DNA from: Bolinopsis microptera
Taxonomy: Eukaryota > Ctenophora > Tentaculata > Lobata > Bolinopsidae
Length of the DNA stretch: 64,000 nt
Direction of reading: 5' to 3'
NCBI RefSeq assembly: GCF_026151205.1
Contig: NC_087079.1
Location: forward strand, 7,802,635 to 7,866,634
Below the pieces are notes generated by a model. The model saw only the letters and a program-made list of their open reading frames with translations. It had not been told where the DNA came from and ran no database searches. Shown here in pieces: positions 28,801-34,340 of this stretch; position 1 is the first letter of the stretch; the number at the start of each line of letters is the position of its first letter. A program made the translations under genes and the position numbers.

Positions 28801-31235
28801 CATTATTTTTTTTTCAAAATTCAAATTTAATGGTTAAACGATTCTACAATACAGGAGTGAAGGAATGCCTCCGCGAAGGTGTATCATTTGTCGGGTCTCC
28901 TACAGCAAGATATGAGGAAGTTACAGAAACATCAGAGTGCTACACTAAGTGCGCCACTAGAGCTGGCTGTGTTGCGTTCTCTCTCTATAAGGACACCGGT
29001 TCATGCATGCTGAAGAACGCTTGGCTAAACCCTGAACCTGTTACTAACCATGAGGCAAAGGATGTCGTTTCCGCGTCTATGGATTGTATTTTAGACGCAG
29101 TTGGAAAAGTTGATAAGATTATTTACAGTAAGTTTTACTTGAACATTGCTAATCATTGTATATGTTTATTGTCTAGATCAAGAAATTATATCATTGAGAA
29201 TTCTTAACAACCTTTGAAGTTGTATAAAGGGGACCAACTTCTAAATTTTCAGAGTCTCAAAAAGAGAAAGTTCCGTCAGGGGTAAGCGAACAACCTCCTG
29301 TCCCTGATAGTTTTATTATACAGTCCTCAATAGGTGAGAAACACTTTTCTCGATACTTCTCAATTGAGGTTAGAGGGGGGAAGGGTAAATATGTATTTTT
29401 GGTTTTCACATGCATGATATGACCGCATCAAAATTGGACCTTGCGTCAAAGTTTAAGGTTTACCTATTATTACTAGTAAAACTTAAATTAAAATTATAAT
29501 TTAACTTGTTTAAGTTTTACTACTACTAGTAATTACTGCAGCTCTGTCACATAAGTGACAACTGAAAAATACATGTTTACCCCTCCCTCTGGCCTTAAAT
29601 GAGTGATGTAACTCAAGCGTAAATAATTAATTCAAAATAATACTCGAACTTGTACTTTTGAACTACTTTCACTTGTTAGAATGTATTCACAATGCTTGTA
29701 TAACATTTATTTGGTATTGTTTCCAGGCCGGTCTAAAGGATGCGATCTGAGTAGATTGCCGGATGTTTTAGGATTCTATCCTGATAAGAAAACTAACCTT
29801 GATGTCGGGGACTCCGTGATCATGTATTGCAAGACACCTCCTACAAACCCTAAGCTTGTCGATTGTTCTGCTCACGATTCCATTTCATTCTCGGGTTAGT
29901 GAAACAATCATCCCAGCCCAGGGTAGCGTGGTGGTGAGACTCACACCACGGATCGCTATTTTAGACCAAGGAATAGTTCTTTGCTCTTTATCTGGTTATC
30001 TATTGTATGTCTGAACATTTATCAAAAAAGGTAATTGAATTTAATAAGTAAATTAAGGCACAATCAGGAATTAGATTCAGTCAACCATAACCAATGAGAA
30101 GGACTCAAAGGAGACATATTTATGTTCGACATAATTCCGGTGACATAAATGATTTGGGAACGAAAATATGGGAATTTTTACCGAAAACCACCACATTTTG
30201 TACCCCAAATTAAATCATGGTATTTGGGATTTTTTTCATCTCCTTATTTTACAAAAATGAAACCCAATATTTGAGAAAATTAAACACAAAAATCTTCTCT
30301 GATCAGCTGTTTCATCTTGTAAACAATTTCTCCGGAGCCTTTGAAAGTCAGCCTCAACTTAACTTATAATCCTCCAGAAGGTATAGGAGACCGACAGTGT
30401 TTGTTATCTTCCACTAATCCCGAAATTTCACCGCCGTGACCATTAAAGTAGTGACAGAACTTGCTTATTTTTAATGGAACGTGTCTAAAATCATTTTTAA
30501 AGCTATTCATGATCGAATAATCGTTCATTATTGGTTTGATGAATAATATTTATAACTTACTATATTGATGATTTGATAGTAAATCGATAAAATCATAATT
30601 AAGGAAAATACGTGAAAAATAATTCGGGGGAAATAATGATACTATACGTGAAAATAAATTTTGGTAGTCCGAAAATATGGTTTTTTCCCCGAAAAACCAC
30701 CGACTTTCGCACCATTTAAATATGTCTCGTAAGGTAACTACAATACTTTTAACCAGATTACCCGGTATGTGAGAGTAAAGATAAGAAGTTTGAAGAGGAC
30801 AGACGACGTGACGAGGTAGAAGATGTCGACACCTGGGAAACTCAATCGTGTTATAACTACGGGGGAGTGTATCCTGGGGGTACTCTCAAGGTTCAACTCA
30901 GGGTCCGTACTCTTGCTATGTGCCAGGTAAGATCATATACAAATAAAACTTGAGTGCGCCAATTGTTTCAAGGATTATAAATTGGACACCACGGTGAGAA
31001 TCTGTGATAATAAAATGTTGAATTAGATAGCTTCATCGTCTAAATCTTACAGCGAATGTGCGAGAACAGAGGGGGCTGTGTAGCTTTCACAATAGTCCAG
31101 CGAAACTGGATGTGTATCTTGCGAGGCCTGGAGCATGGAGAGCTGGAGAAAACTAGTCGGCTTGCTAGAAACGGGGACGTGGTTTCTGCTAGCATGGATT
31201 GTATCAGAAAATCCTCAGATTATAGTTCCAAGTGA
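7665..31235 (+). CDS. Gene 1: giant secreted ShKT-repeat protein with PAN and Sushi C-terminus (multi-exon)
   Basis: About 40 exons share one strand and one splice phase (phase 1 at both ends), so each can be added or lost without a frameshift. I count 28 ShKT domains between 7665 and 27664, several short linker exons, a PAN/Apple exon, a Sushi domain split over two exons and a final PAN domain ending in TGA at 31233-31235. AATAAA follows at 31358. ShKT domains are about 35-residue six-cysteine modules found in channel-blocking toxins, metalloproteases and structural secreted proteins. A matrix, mucus or venom-like secretion is possible and cannot be resolved here. Exons up to 11146 could be a separate gene, since a sulfotransferase lies in the next gap, but no terminal exon was seen. 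Confidence 0.7.
8050..8140. repeat. Degenerate copy of the CAGTAAAACC... inverted-repeat element
   Basis: CCCCGATTTACTG and GGTAAATCAGAGTTTTACTG resemble the ends of the better copy at 18176-18350. A further half copy starts near 7895. Confidence 0.4.
8246..8377 (+). CDS. Gene 1 exon: ShKT domain
   Basis: Acceptor TTTTTCCAG, donor G|GTACG, phase 1-1. Six cysteines spaced 8-8-10-3-2, ending CPVTCENC. Confidence 0.82.
8501..8752 (+). pseudogene. Possible Penelope-like reverse-transcriptase C-terminal fragment
   Basis: An open frame with SNVPDRRLYEVFCSQLFRLC and a following helical Lys-rich part resembles the tail downstream of the RT core in Penelope-like elements. It starts abruptly, has no RT motifs around it and lies in an intron. 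The assignment is from memory of the motif only. Confidence 0.35.
9190..9351 (+). CDS. Gene 1 exon: ShKT domain
   Basis: Acceptor ACTCCGCAG, donor G|GTTAGT. A Ser/Asp-rich linker precedes six cysteines spaced 8-6-9-3-2, ending CRKTCGLC. A longer open frame overlaps in another frame but lacks domain character. Confidence 0.8.
9447..9690. mobile_element. Small inverted-repeat element (MITE)
   Basis: The left end with GACATCTGTCCGAC is mirrored by GTCGGACAGATGTCGCTG at the right, giving imperfect terminal repeats of about 30 bp around a 180-bp core. No coding content. Confidence 0.6.
9803..10168. mobile_element. Mariner-like MITE
   Basis: TACAGGGTGTTCCAAGACAC at the left pairs with the complement of GACACGAGTCTTTTATCACC at the right. 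The ends read TACAGGGTG and CACCCTTTA, compatible with TA target duplication. The 365-bp element has no open frame. Confidence 0.65.
10310..10450 (+). CDS. Gene 1 exon: ShKT domain
   Basis: Acceptor CCTCTCAG, donor G|GTTGTT. Six cysteines spaced 8-6-9-3-2 with CRKTCGFC. The acceptor region resembles that of the next exon, suggesting local duplication. Confidence 0.82.
10555..10851 (+). CDS. Gene 1 exon: two tandem ShKT domains
   Basis: Acceptor TTTCCTCAG, donor G|GTGAGT. After a Ser-rich linker come two complete domains, each spaced 8-8-9-3-2, joined by about 10 residues. It is one of two exons in the window holding two domains, either from an intron loss or a within-exon duplication. Confidence 0.85.
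11024..11146 (+). CDS. Gene 1 exon: ShKT domain
   Basis: Acceptor TTCTTTTCTAG, donor G|GTTAGA. It has almost no linker; cysteines are spaced 9-8-10-3-2 and end CPKTCRNC. Confidence 0.82.
11375..11790 (-). pseudogene. Decayed LINE reverse-transcriptase fragment
   Basis: The minus strand gives a broken frame with GPPFCLIFINDL, FVSFAD and, downstream, KYLGVTMNYNFNW, the order seen in CR1/Jockey-type RTs. The catalytic FADD is damaged and stops are present. It lies in the intron just before the sulfotransferase. Confidence 0.6.
11832..13280 (+). CDS. Carbohydrate sulfotransferase (CHST family), single exon
   Basis: A Golgi type II enzyme that would transfer sulfate from PAPS to a sugar on glycoproteins or proteoglycans. 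A hydrophobic anchor lies at about residues 41-62. The 5'-phosphosulfate-binding loop is TGFRSGSSF (113-121), followed by FEPFHD. The 3'-phosphate site is IQLLRHPVALTSSRR (about 253-267). N-glycosylation sequons are common and the C-terminus is Ser-rich. Length of 482 residues suits CHST1/3-type enzymes. The ATG at 11928 (residue 33) has a better context and puts the anchor near the N-terminus, so the true start may be there. It lies in a gene 1 intron on the same strand and has no introns. The exact sugar cannot be told. Confidence 0.85.
   Translation: MKMFILQHTVNILLLLHFFCSLVFVVTGLGGTMGIVTERTLIGALCVFCCASIIFFGFIFFSGNTSPILIPELRYETHNNHKQFSILRSIDRTEDHAFNLDPSPHKKIIIMVTGFRSGSSFLGNLFDGNPAIHYLFEPFHDKYISSLRNRKLLIGEHPRHHESDLRMLYLQQLLHNCTAFASPYRAIYGKCGTEVENWHRFNSSACNKTRVAGRVSYHEICKYRNTTAIKVIRLEEVSDILKITKIKSADVRVIQLLRHPVALTSSRRKFRHFFYWNSIKAFQDPIRGDKTQRKIRIAFESFKYCSDHLKTLELAEGDAWFKERLKTVTHSSMSLRPLKTAEMIYSFVNETLTDQVKEHMTNISLGLSDGYNNSRNDDPLNVYRNSTALVDEWRELDQVKFLDVYSIESQCKKLFGPLEERFSTDHLSRRKSLQIYSDINSELDRVGLSRIYDSSPTNTTSSVPSSSSSSVLSLYRQQLQIL
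13281..14299. other. Non-coding gap after the sulfotransferase
   Basis: About 1 kb of AT-rich sequence with no exon seen; it ends at the acceptor of the next ShKT exon. A possible 3' UTR for the sulfotransferase must lie at its start, but no clear AATAAA was found close by. Confidence 0.5.
14300..14452 (+). CDS. Gene 1 exon: ShKT domain
   Basis: Acceptor TCTTTGCAG, donor G|GTGACC. Cysteines spaced 8-6-9-3-2, ending CRRTCGFC. Confidence 0.82.
14692..14826 (+). CDS. Gene 1 exon: ShKT domain
   Basis: A pyrimidine-rich tract and TTCGTTCAG precede it; donor G|GTAAGT. Cysteines spaced 8-6-9-3-2, ending CRKTCQFC, after a short acidic linker. Confidence 0.82.
14961..15113 (+). CDS. Gene 1 exon: ShKT domain, CPxTC subtype
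   Basis: Acceptor ACCCCAACAG, donor G|GTATTT. Cysteines spaced 7-6-8-3-2 with CPVTCKIC, a compact subtype that also appears at 15245, 19405, 21628 and 27133. Confidence 0.82.
15245..15415 (+). CDS. Gene 1 exon: ShKT domain, CPxSC subtype
   Basis: Acceptor CCGGCTCCCAG, donor G|GTAAAT. A basic/Ser linker, then cysteines spaced 7-6-8-3-2 with CRDAD and CPKSCNIC. Confidence 0.82.
15625..15774 (+). CDS. Gene 1 exon: ShKT domain with long C3-C4 loop
   Basis: Acceptor TATATTTCAG, donor G|GTAGGT. Spacing 8-8-13-3-2; the C3-C4 segment is rich in Lys/Met/Arg. Confidence 0.8.
15877..16023 (+). CDS. Gene 1 exon: ShKT domain
   Basis: Acceptor CATCACTTCAG, donor G|GTATGT. Spacing 8-8-10-3-2, ending CRKSCGTC. 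Confidence 0.82.
16290..16420. repeat. Dispersed repeat shared with 17970-18115
   Basis: GTCAACTATAGGTG and GACACGATTGAGG, then GAAGCCCACAGCAG, occur in the same order in both places with about 10-15 percent differences by eye. Function unknown. Confidence 0.6.
16535..16729 (+). CDS. Gene 1 exon: Lys/Asp linker plus ShKT domain
   Basis: Acceptor GATTGTTTCAG, donor G|GTTAGT. A highly charged linker (PDNDENK) leads to a domain spaced 9-8-10-3-2 with GEWKSQGYC and CKKTCGAC. It is nearly identical to the exon at 25470 and starts like the linker exons of the 689-bp array. Confidence 0.85.
16769..16993. repeat. (TTATATAC)n satellite
   Basis: An 8-bp unit repeats about 27 times with a few slipped units at the left. 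All open frames through it are low-complexity artefacts. A longer copy sits at the matching place in the duplicated block (26010-26420). Confidence 0.95.
17041..17505 (+). CDS. Gene 1 exon: acidic 10-residue repeats plus ShKT domain
   Basis: About eight copies of a repeat like IDNDEKKEES (30 bp each) precede a domain spaced 8-8-10-3-2 with GRWKSEGYC and CKRTCGSC; donor G|GTTAGT. The start after TAAAACAG keeps phase 1; ATGCCAG at about 17078-17084 is an alternative acceptor. The repeat is charged and probably unstructured. Confidence 0.78.
17744..17809 (+). CDS. Gene 1 exon or pseudo-exon: linker only, ShKT lost
   Basis: It matches the first 66 bases of the exon at 27133 almost exactly, including the acceptor CATGTCAG. 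Here the match stops where the ShKT part should start and runs into AAG|GTAATT, a usable donor in phase 1. It may be a truncated exon still spliced, or dead. Confidence 0.45.
17970..18115. repeat. Second copy of the dispersed repeat at 16290
   Basis: It shares GTCAACTATAGGTG, GACACGATTGAGG and GAAGCCCACAGCAG in order with 16290-16420. Confidence 0.6.
18176..18350. mobile_element. MITE with CAGTAA...TTACTG ends
   Basis: Ends TACAGTAATACCCTGATTTA and the complement of GGTAAATTGGGGTTTTACTG form imperfect 24-bp inverted repeats; TA flanks both sides. The 175-bp element resembles short pogo/mariner derivatives. Degenerate relatives lie near 7895-8140. Confidence 0.75.
18713..18832 (+). CDS. Gene 1 exon: short ShKT domain
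   Basis: Acceptor TCACATCCAG, donor A|GTTAGT. Spacing 6-6-9-3-2, ending CANTCQSC, with almost no linker. The C1-C2 and C2-C3 loops are shorter than usual. Confidence 0.78.
19078..19233 (+). CDS. Gene 1 exon: ShKT domain
   Basis: Acceptor CTCTATTTCAG, donor A|GTGAGA. Spacing 8-8-10-3-2 with AMWRSKGFC and CKKTCGSC. Confidence 0.82.
19405..19539 (+). CDS. Gene 1 exon: ShKT domain, CPKTC subtype
   Basis: Acceptor CTTATTGCAG, donor G|GTTAGC. Acidic linker, spacing 7-6-8-3-2, ending CPKTCGTC. Confidence 0.82.
19617..19735 (-). mobile_element. Truncated 3' end of an I-type LINE
   Basis: TTTTTAAAGAGAGGCTGG and AGATGCTTTGCCTGCCTCTG match the 3' end of the LINE at 38762. A minus-strand poly(A) appears as the T-run on the left. 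Confidence 0.55.
19818..21417. mobile_element. 1.6-kb inverted-repeat element with internal motif array
   Basis: The ends are about 40-bp inverted repeats beginning GGACACGTTC and containing GGTGGCACTAGAGATTGA. ACGT flanks both sides (19814-19817 and 21418-21421), a 4-bp target duplication. Inside, a motif like GTGACTTTTGACTCATT occurs at least 12 times in both orientations. There is no coding sequence. Confidence 0.85.
21628..21771 (+). CDS. Gene 1 exon: ShKT domain, CPKSC subtype
   Basis: Acceptor TATATTTCAG, donor G|GTAAGA. Spacing 7-6-8-3-2 with CQDAD and CPKSCGIC. Confidence 0.82.
21897..22061 (+). CDS. Gene 1 exon: ShKT domain with very long C3-C4 loop
   Basis: Acceptor CATATTTCAG, donor G|GTCTGT. 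Spacing 8-8-15-3-2; the extra residues (Gly/Tyr/Arg/Ser) sit between C3 and C4. Confidence 0.8.
22534..22987 (+). CDS. Gene 1 array unit 1: linker exon and ShKT exon
   Basis: Exon 22534-22632 (acceptor TTATTTCAG, donor A|GTAAGA) codes a Lys/Asp/Glu linker with MPDNEEKK. Exon 22787-22987 (acceptor CTATAAG, donor G|GTTAGT) codes an Asn/Gly-rich linker and a ShKT domain spaced 9-8-9-3-2 with GIWKSRGFC and CKNTCGTC. Confidence 0.82.
23223..23676 (+). CDS. Gene 1 array unit 2: linker exon and ShKT exon
   Basis: Exons 23223-23321 and 23476-23676. The coding sequence is essentially that of unit 1; the second exon begins GTTC instead of ATTC. Confidence 0.82.
23912..24365 (+). CDS. Gene 1 array unit 3: linker exon and ShKT exon
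   Basis: Exons 23912-24010 and 24165-24365. The linker reads MPDNDEKK where units 1-2 have MPDNEEKK. Confidence 0.82.
24601..25054 (+). CDS. Gene 1 array unit 4: linker exon and ShKT exon
   Basis: Exons 24601-24699 and 24854-25054. The first donor is GTAGAA rather than GTAAGA, a weaker match. The ShKT exon differs at a few residues (SHTK for SRTK and ETF for ESF) and its donor is GTCAGT. Confidence 0.8.
25085..25180. repeat. Dispersed repeat, inverted copy at 44985-45080
   Basis: CTTCTAGAAGCTCTCATTTG and CACGAATCTGTCACGG here match the complement of the later stretch. Nature unknown. Confidence 0.5.
25470..25664 (+). CDS. Gene 1 exon: Lys/Asp linker plus ShKT domain (copy of 16535)
   Basis: Acceptor GATTGTTTCAG, donor G|GTTAGT. 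Spacing 9-8-10-3-2, GEWKSQGYC, CKKTCGAC. It differs from the exon at 16535 at a handful of codons. Confidence 0.85.
25718..25975 (-). mobile_element. Retrozyme/SINE-like insertion carrying the hammerhead
   Basis: About 250 bp absent from the otherwise matching block at 16730-16770. On the minus strand it starts with unfamiliar sequence, has GTGGCTCAGTGG followed by a GC-rich hairpin (GGACCAGTAATCTGGTCC), and ends with the ribozyme. Exact borders are not certain. Confidence 0.55.
25741..25792 (-). ncRNA. Hammerhead ribozyme
   Basis: On the minus strand the conserved core CTGATGA, a stem II of GTCC-TAAT-GGAC with one extra A, and GAAA occur in order. The following bases form a three-pair stem III with a triloop and end in GTC, the expected cleavage triplet. 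TATGGATA after GTC pairs with GATCCACA before the core to make stem I, with a mismatch. Short stem III and open stem I are typical of minimal type I ribozymes in Penelope-like elements and animal retrozymes. It lies in an insertion between a C-run and the TTATATAC satellite. Confidence 0.75.
26010..26420. repeat. Long (TTATATAC)n satellite
   Basis: About 48 copies of the 8-bp unit, much purer and longer than the copy at 16769, in the same position relative to flanking exons. Confidence 0.95.
26472..26894 (+). CDS. Gene 1 exon: acidic repeats plus ShKT domain (copy of 17041)
   Basis: Repeats like IDNDEKKEES (about nine) precede a ShKT domain spaced 8-8-10-3-2, ending CKRTCGSC; donor G|GTTAGT. 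The acceptor used in the 17041 copy is changed here to AAAAGAG and a 2-bp difference breaks that frame. The AG in TTATGCCAG gives a phase-1 start at 26472; this choice is inferred. Confidence 0.7.
27133..27336 (+). CDS. Gene 1 exon: linker plus ShKT domain, CPKTC subtype
   Basis: Acceptor CCATCTCAG, donor G|GTTTGT. Spacing 7-6-8-3-2 with CKDAD and CPKTCRVC, then a basic tail. It is the intact form of the truncated exon at 17744. Confidence 0.84.
27554..27664 (+). CDS. Gene 1 exon: last ShKT domain
   Basis: Acceptor CTCATTTTAG, donor G|GTATTT. Spacing 6-7-9-3-2, ending CPESCGVC. Confidence 0.8.
27870..27908 (+). CDS. Gene 1 micro-exon: 13-residue linker
   Basis: Acceptor ATCTTTCAG, donor G|GTAAGT, 39 bp, phase 1-1. 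It has no cysteine. Good splice signals and the right phase are the only evidence. Confidence 0.5.
28081..28131 (+). CDS. Gene 1 micro-exon: 17-residue linker
   Basis: Acceptor ACATTTTCAG, donor G|GTATGC, 51 bp, phase 1-1, no cysteine. Low-complexity linker between the ShKT and PAN parts. Confidence 0.48.
28157..28610. mobile_element. Foldback element family A, copy 1
   Basis: A 21-base G-run with TCTTCATCAAAATTCTCTCG at the left is mirrored by CGAGAGAATTTTGATGAAGA and a C-run at the right, with about 150-bp arms containing GATATCTATCAGCTGTTTTT. TTAA follows the right end. Another copy is at 57500-58084 and a fragment at 36757-36815. Confidence 0.8.
28855..29127 (+). CDS. Gene 1 exon: PAN/Apple domain
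   Basis: Acceptor TCTACAATACAG, donor A|GTAAGT, phase 1-1, 91 residues. Cysteines in the order ECL, ECYTKC, GCVAFS, SCML and DC match a PAN/Apple fold, which binds protein or carbohydrate. Ends with a short linker. Confidence 0.78.
29253..29333 (+). CDS. Gene 1 exon: linker
   Basis: Acceptor AAATTTTCAG, donor G|GTGAGA, 81 bp, phase 1-1. Pro/Ser/Lys-rich, no cysteine. Confidence 0.55.
29366..29608. mobile_element. Small inverted-repeat element (MITE)
   Basis: GGAAGGGTAAATATGTATTT at the left mirrors AAATACATGTTTACCCCTCC at the right, with a second internal palindrome around TACTAGTAAAACTTAA. No coding content. Confidence 0.65.
29727..29894 (+). CDS. Gene 1 exon: first part of a Sushi (CCP) domain
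   Basis: Acceptor TTGTTTCCAG, donor G|GTTAGT. Three cysteines (GCDL, MYC, VDC), the FYP and GDSVIMYC signature, and the next exon supplying PVC give the four-cysteine Sushi pattern. Sushi modules mediate protein-protein contacts. Confidence 0.65.
30110..30730. mobile_element. Candidate inverted-repeat element
   Basis: GAGACATATTTA near the left and TAAATATGTCTC at the right are complementary; related AAAATATGG and ACCACC words also recur inside. The border bases are uncertain. Confidence 0.45.
30757..30926 (+). CDS. Gene 1 exon: end of Sushi and first half of PAN domain
   Basis: Acceptor TTTTAACCAG (phase 1 entry), donor CAG|GTAAGA (phase 0 exit). After YPVC and a charged linker comes a PAN start (SCYNYGG, MCQ). 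The phase-0 exit is unusual in this gene and fits a domain split by an intron. Confidence 0.7.
31053..31235 (+). CDS. Gene 1 terminal exon: second half of PAN domain
   Basis: Acceptor AAATCTTACAG, phase 0. MCENRGGCVAF, WMCILRG and SASMDC complete the PAN domain; TGA at 31233-31235 ends the protein. AATAAA lies at 31358-31363. Confidence 0.78.
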   Translation, partial: RMCENRGGCVAFTIVQRNWMCILRGLEHGELEKTSRLARNGDVVSASMDCIRKSSDYSSK

Positions 31236-31357
31236 CTAGTACTTCATCTCATATTACATCATTTCAATACACACTATAAGGAACCTCGGTTGAAATCACG
31301 ACCCGCGGCCGCCTTATACCATTCGTCACCTATCTATATCTTTAGTGATTAATGAAT

Positions 31358-31363
31358 AATAAA
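31358..31363 (+). terminator. Polyadenylation signal of gene 1
   Basis: AATAAA 123 bp after the stop codon. Confidence 0.55.
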
Positions 31364-31709
31364 CGTTAAAAATCTAATATTTCATTTCATATTTGATAAG
31401 CACTTCCATGTGACTTAATAAGGTTTTTTAATACATGTAATTAATGTATAATATGTAGTTATATGGTTTTAAAGATTTATACACTTTTAGTTGTTATTGG
31501 TTTCATGTAGTTATGATTATCTCTTTCGATATTCGTAAACACTTCAATATTTGCAGACATCGCATTCAAAATCACGGAAAAATATAGTCATATAATAAGT
31601 ATAACAAATAAATATTCCTTATTTTATAACAATACCTGGCTGCCATACAGATACACCTCTATATACCGGGCCTCTCGAGGGAAACTAAAAGTGCACAGTA
31701 TAGACAGAC

Positions 31710-32099
31710 GCGTTTGTCCAGAGTTTCCCTCTTTGCTTCTGAAATTTTGTGTTTGTGATAGGACTAGGACGGTAGGATGCAAGTGTGGAAGTGATAAAGT
31801 GTAGAAGTAGTGAAGTGTGGGATCATTTGAGCCTTTCTAAACCACACGTGGTTTCAGAAGCGAAGAGGGAAACTCTGGAGTCCAGAGTCTGGACATATCT
31901 CTCAGATATGAGTCAAAGTAGATCTCAAATCGACTTCATCATTTGCCGAAAGAAATGGCGGAACTCCGTCAAGAACTCCGAAGCATATGGTAGTTTCCAC
32001 AGTATTGGCTCGGATCACAGAATAGTCGTAGCAAGGGTTAAGCTTAGTCTACGGATAAGCAAAACGGAGAAGAGGGCTCCCGGTTCTGGACTGGTCTAA
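31710..32099 (+). pseudogene. RTE-type LINE endonuclease fragment with flanking inverted repeat
   Basis: SQIDFIICRKKW and GSDHRIVVARVKLSLR are the C-terminal signature of an APE-type endonuclease of RTE elements (often annotated craniofacial development protein 2-like). It is open from about 31785 to a stop at 32099. Before it, CCAGAGTTTCCCTCTTTGCT is repeated inverted near 31850. It ends about 200 bp before the gene 2 start codon. Confidence 0.7.
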
Positions 32100-32312
32100 A
32101 CTTAAAGTTGAATAGAAGAGGCCCGGTTTATCGAGGTGCCCGGTATGGTCTGGTTTATATTATATGTTGATAAAATAGACCTACACGAGCCAGGGGAACA
32201 GCTATAGCAGAGTAATCAGGGTAGCCCAATACCCAAAATTCTAGTAAACTATCAGGGATTAGGAAACAAATGTTACTTTTATTCTAAAATTCATTACACG
32301 TCAGGAAGCACA

Positions 32313-32370
32313 ATGTCTATTGCAATAGCAAGTTTGCTTCTGGTCCTCGTTCAGCTTTACACTACAGCAG
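32313..32370 (+). CDS. Gene 2 exon 1: signal peptide
   Basis: ATG in the context AAGCACAATG opens a frame with core IAIASLLLVLVQLYTTA, a clear secretory signal, ending in phase 1 at G|GTATAG. Upstream is a short AT-rich stretch (TTTATATTATATG near 32154) that could serve as a TATA region. Confidence 0.75.
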
Positions 32371-34309
32371 GTATAGAATAAATAATAATTATATAAATTA
32401 GCATTTATTGCACGCTTAGACATTAATGGAAATGTCAAAATTATGGACTTTTATATTAAAATATCTGTTTCTAAAAATGAAAAATCGCTACATTGCAATT
32501 TTTGGAATATACTTAATCAGAGTTGTTGATTTGAGTTTTAATCATAGTTGTTAATTCAAAAATTTGGTAATTTTGTAGCTAATTTTTGCTCAATTGTGCT
32601 AATTCACCAAAACATGCTCAAAACCTTTAGGGTACTCTACTTGTAGCTAGTAGTCTCCTGAAATTCGTACATAAATAAAATGAGCCAAAAACTATATGAC
32701 CAAACTGCAGTTAAAAAAAATCGGCCGCCAAATTTAAAAATGACTAATTTAAAATTCATCATTTTAAATTATCGCTATTCTACATTGACACTGAAAATTT
32801 CATGCAAAAATATTAATCAGTGGTTAATTTCTATTCTGTTTTTTGGACAAAATCACTTTCGTGAATATCACGAACTGAGAGCACCCCAAAGCTTGGTTTA
32901 GGTGATTCGCATAATTGAGTCGGATTTGGACGCCACCGCCCGGGACCCTAAAGTTCGGTCAGGGCCTTAGTTTTTTTGGTCTCAAAATTAAGTTTCCTAA
33001 CAACATCAGGGCAGGACTGGTATGTACCACCAGCAAAAAACGATGTACCAGATAAACGCTGTCAAGATTCTAAGTTTGGCTCGGAGCACAACTACTGTGA
33101 TATGTGGAAATTCCTTGGTTTCTGTGACTTGATGGAGGAGGAGGAAACGTTTTGTCGGAAGACTTGCAATATCTGTCAGGGTAAAATGTCGACAAGTTCT
33201 ATATTGTGATAATTTTTCTTCGTGTTGTATGACTGACTATGTTCAATAGGAAGTTGCATAATAATGAGGTCGAAGGCTCGAAGCGTCCAAGGGTTTTTAG
33301 AGCCACTTAGTTACTTAGTAATCTGTTATCATTCTTGCCCACCACTAACTTAGTGATCTGTTTTGATTTGAAAAAACATTAATTTTAGTGCGTGATTTCC
33401 TAAAATAGGCACATAGGCACTAAAATAACCCTCACTCGAACAAAATGATTCACTTTAATCTGCAGTGAAAAAACAATGGAAAAACTGCTTCATCGAGGCT
33501 TAAACTACCATCTTTCAGATAACGAAACCGGGGAATGTTCAGACGATAGCCAACATACCTTGACATTTTGCCAAAGGTATAAATTGAATGGATTGTGTGT
33601 TAACAAAGAGGATGCCTATCCCAATACGCAACATCTTTGTGAAAAGACATGTGGAACTGGACCATGTACAGGTTTCTATTACCTTTTATTTACCCTCCTG
33701 TTTCCTACTGTCATTATAAAGACAGTGTAGTTATAAAATGTGTTGTTACTTAAAATGTGTTGTTACTTAAAATAGACAATAATACATTTACTATTTAGTG
33801 TCAAACAAGTTTAACACAGTCACTTATGTAGCCATCCAATCGAATAAGTTTTAAGGCAGTAGGAGAATATGCGAGTTGTGTCTCGGCTCTCATGAGCTGC
33901 TCATTGAGCTGCTCTGGGAAACGACTTCTCGTTCAAAATACAGGGATCTAAACTTACAGAGTAATTAGTGTCAAAGAGTTGAAATAAAGTTTTATAATTC
34001 AAACAATATACACATAATATAGCAATGTCCCTATATACAAATTCTATAAAAATGTAAAATTGTAATAATTTATAAAATCCTCAAATTTGTATTACAACAA
34101 AAAGCAGTTTAGACCCTCATCCAAAAGGCACTCCATGACCTTTTAGGGTTTAGGAGTGTTGATCAGGTTAAGGTCCAAATCAATTATCGCTGTGGGTGGA
34201 AGAGTTCTAGTACCTATGTACCCCCTGATAGAGATTATACAGGTTCAGAGTAGATCAAAACGCAGTCTGACAAATGACATCACATCAGAATACTGTTGGC
34301 CTCTCTTAA

Positions 34310-34340
<31 letters not shown>

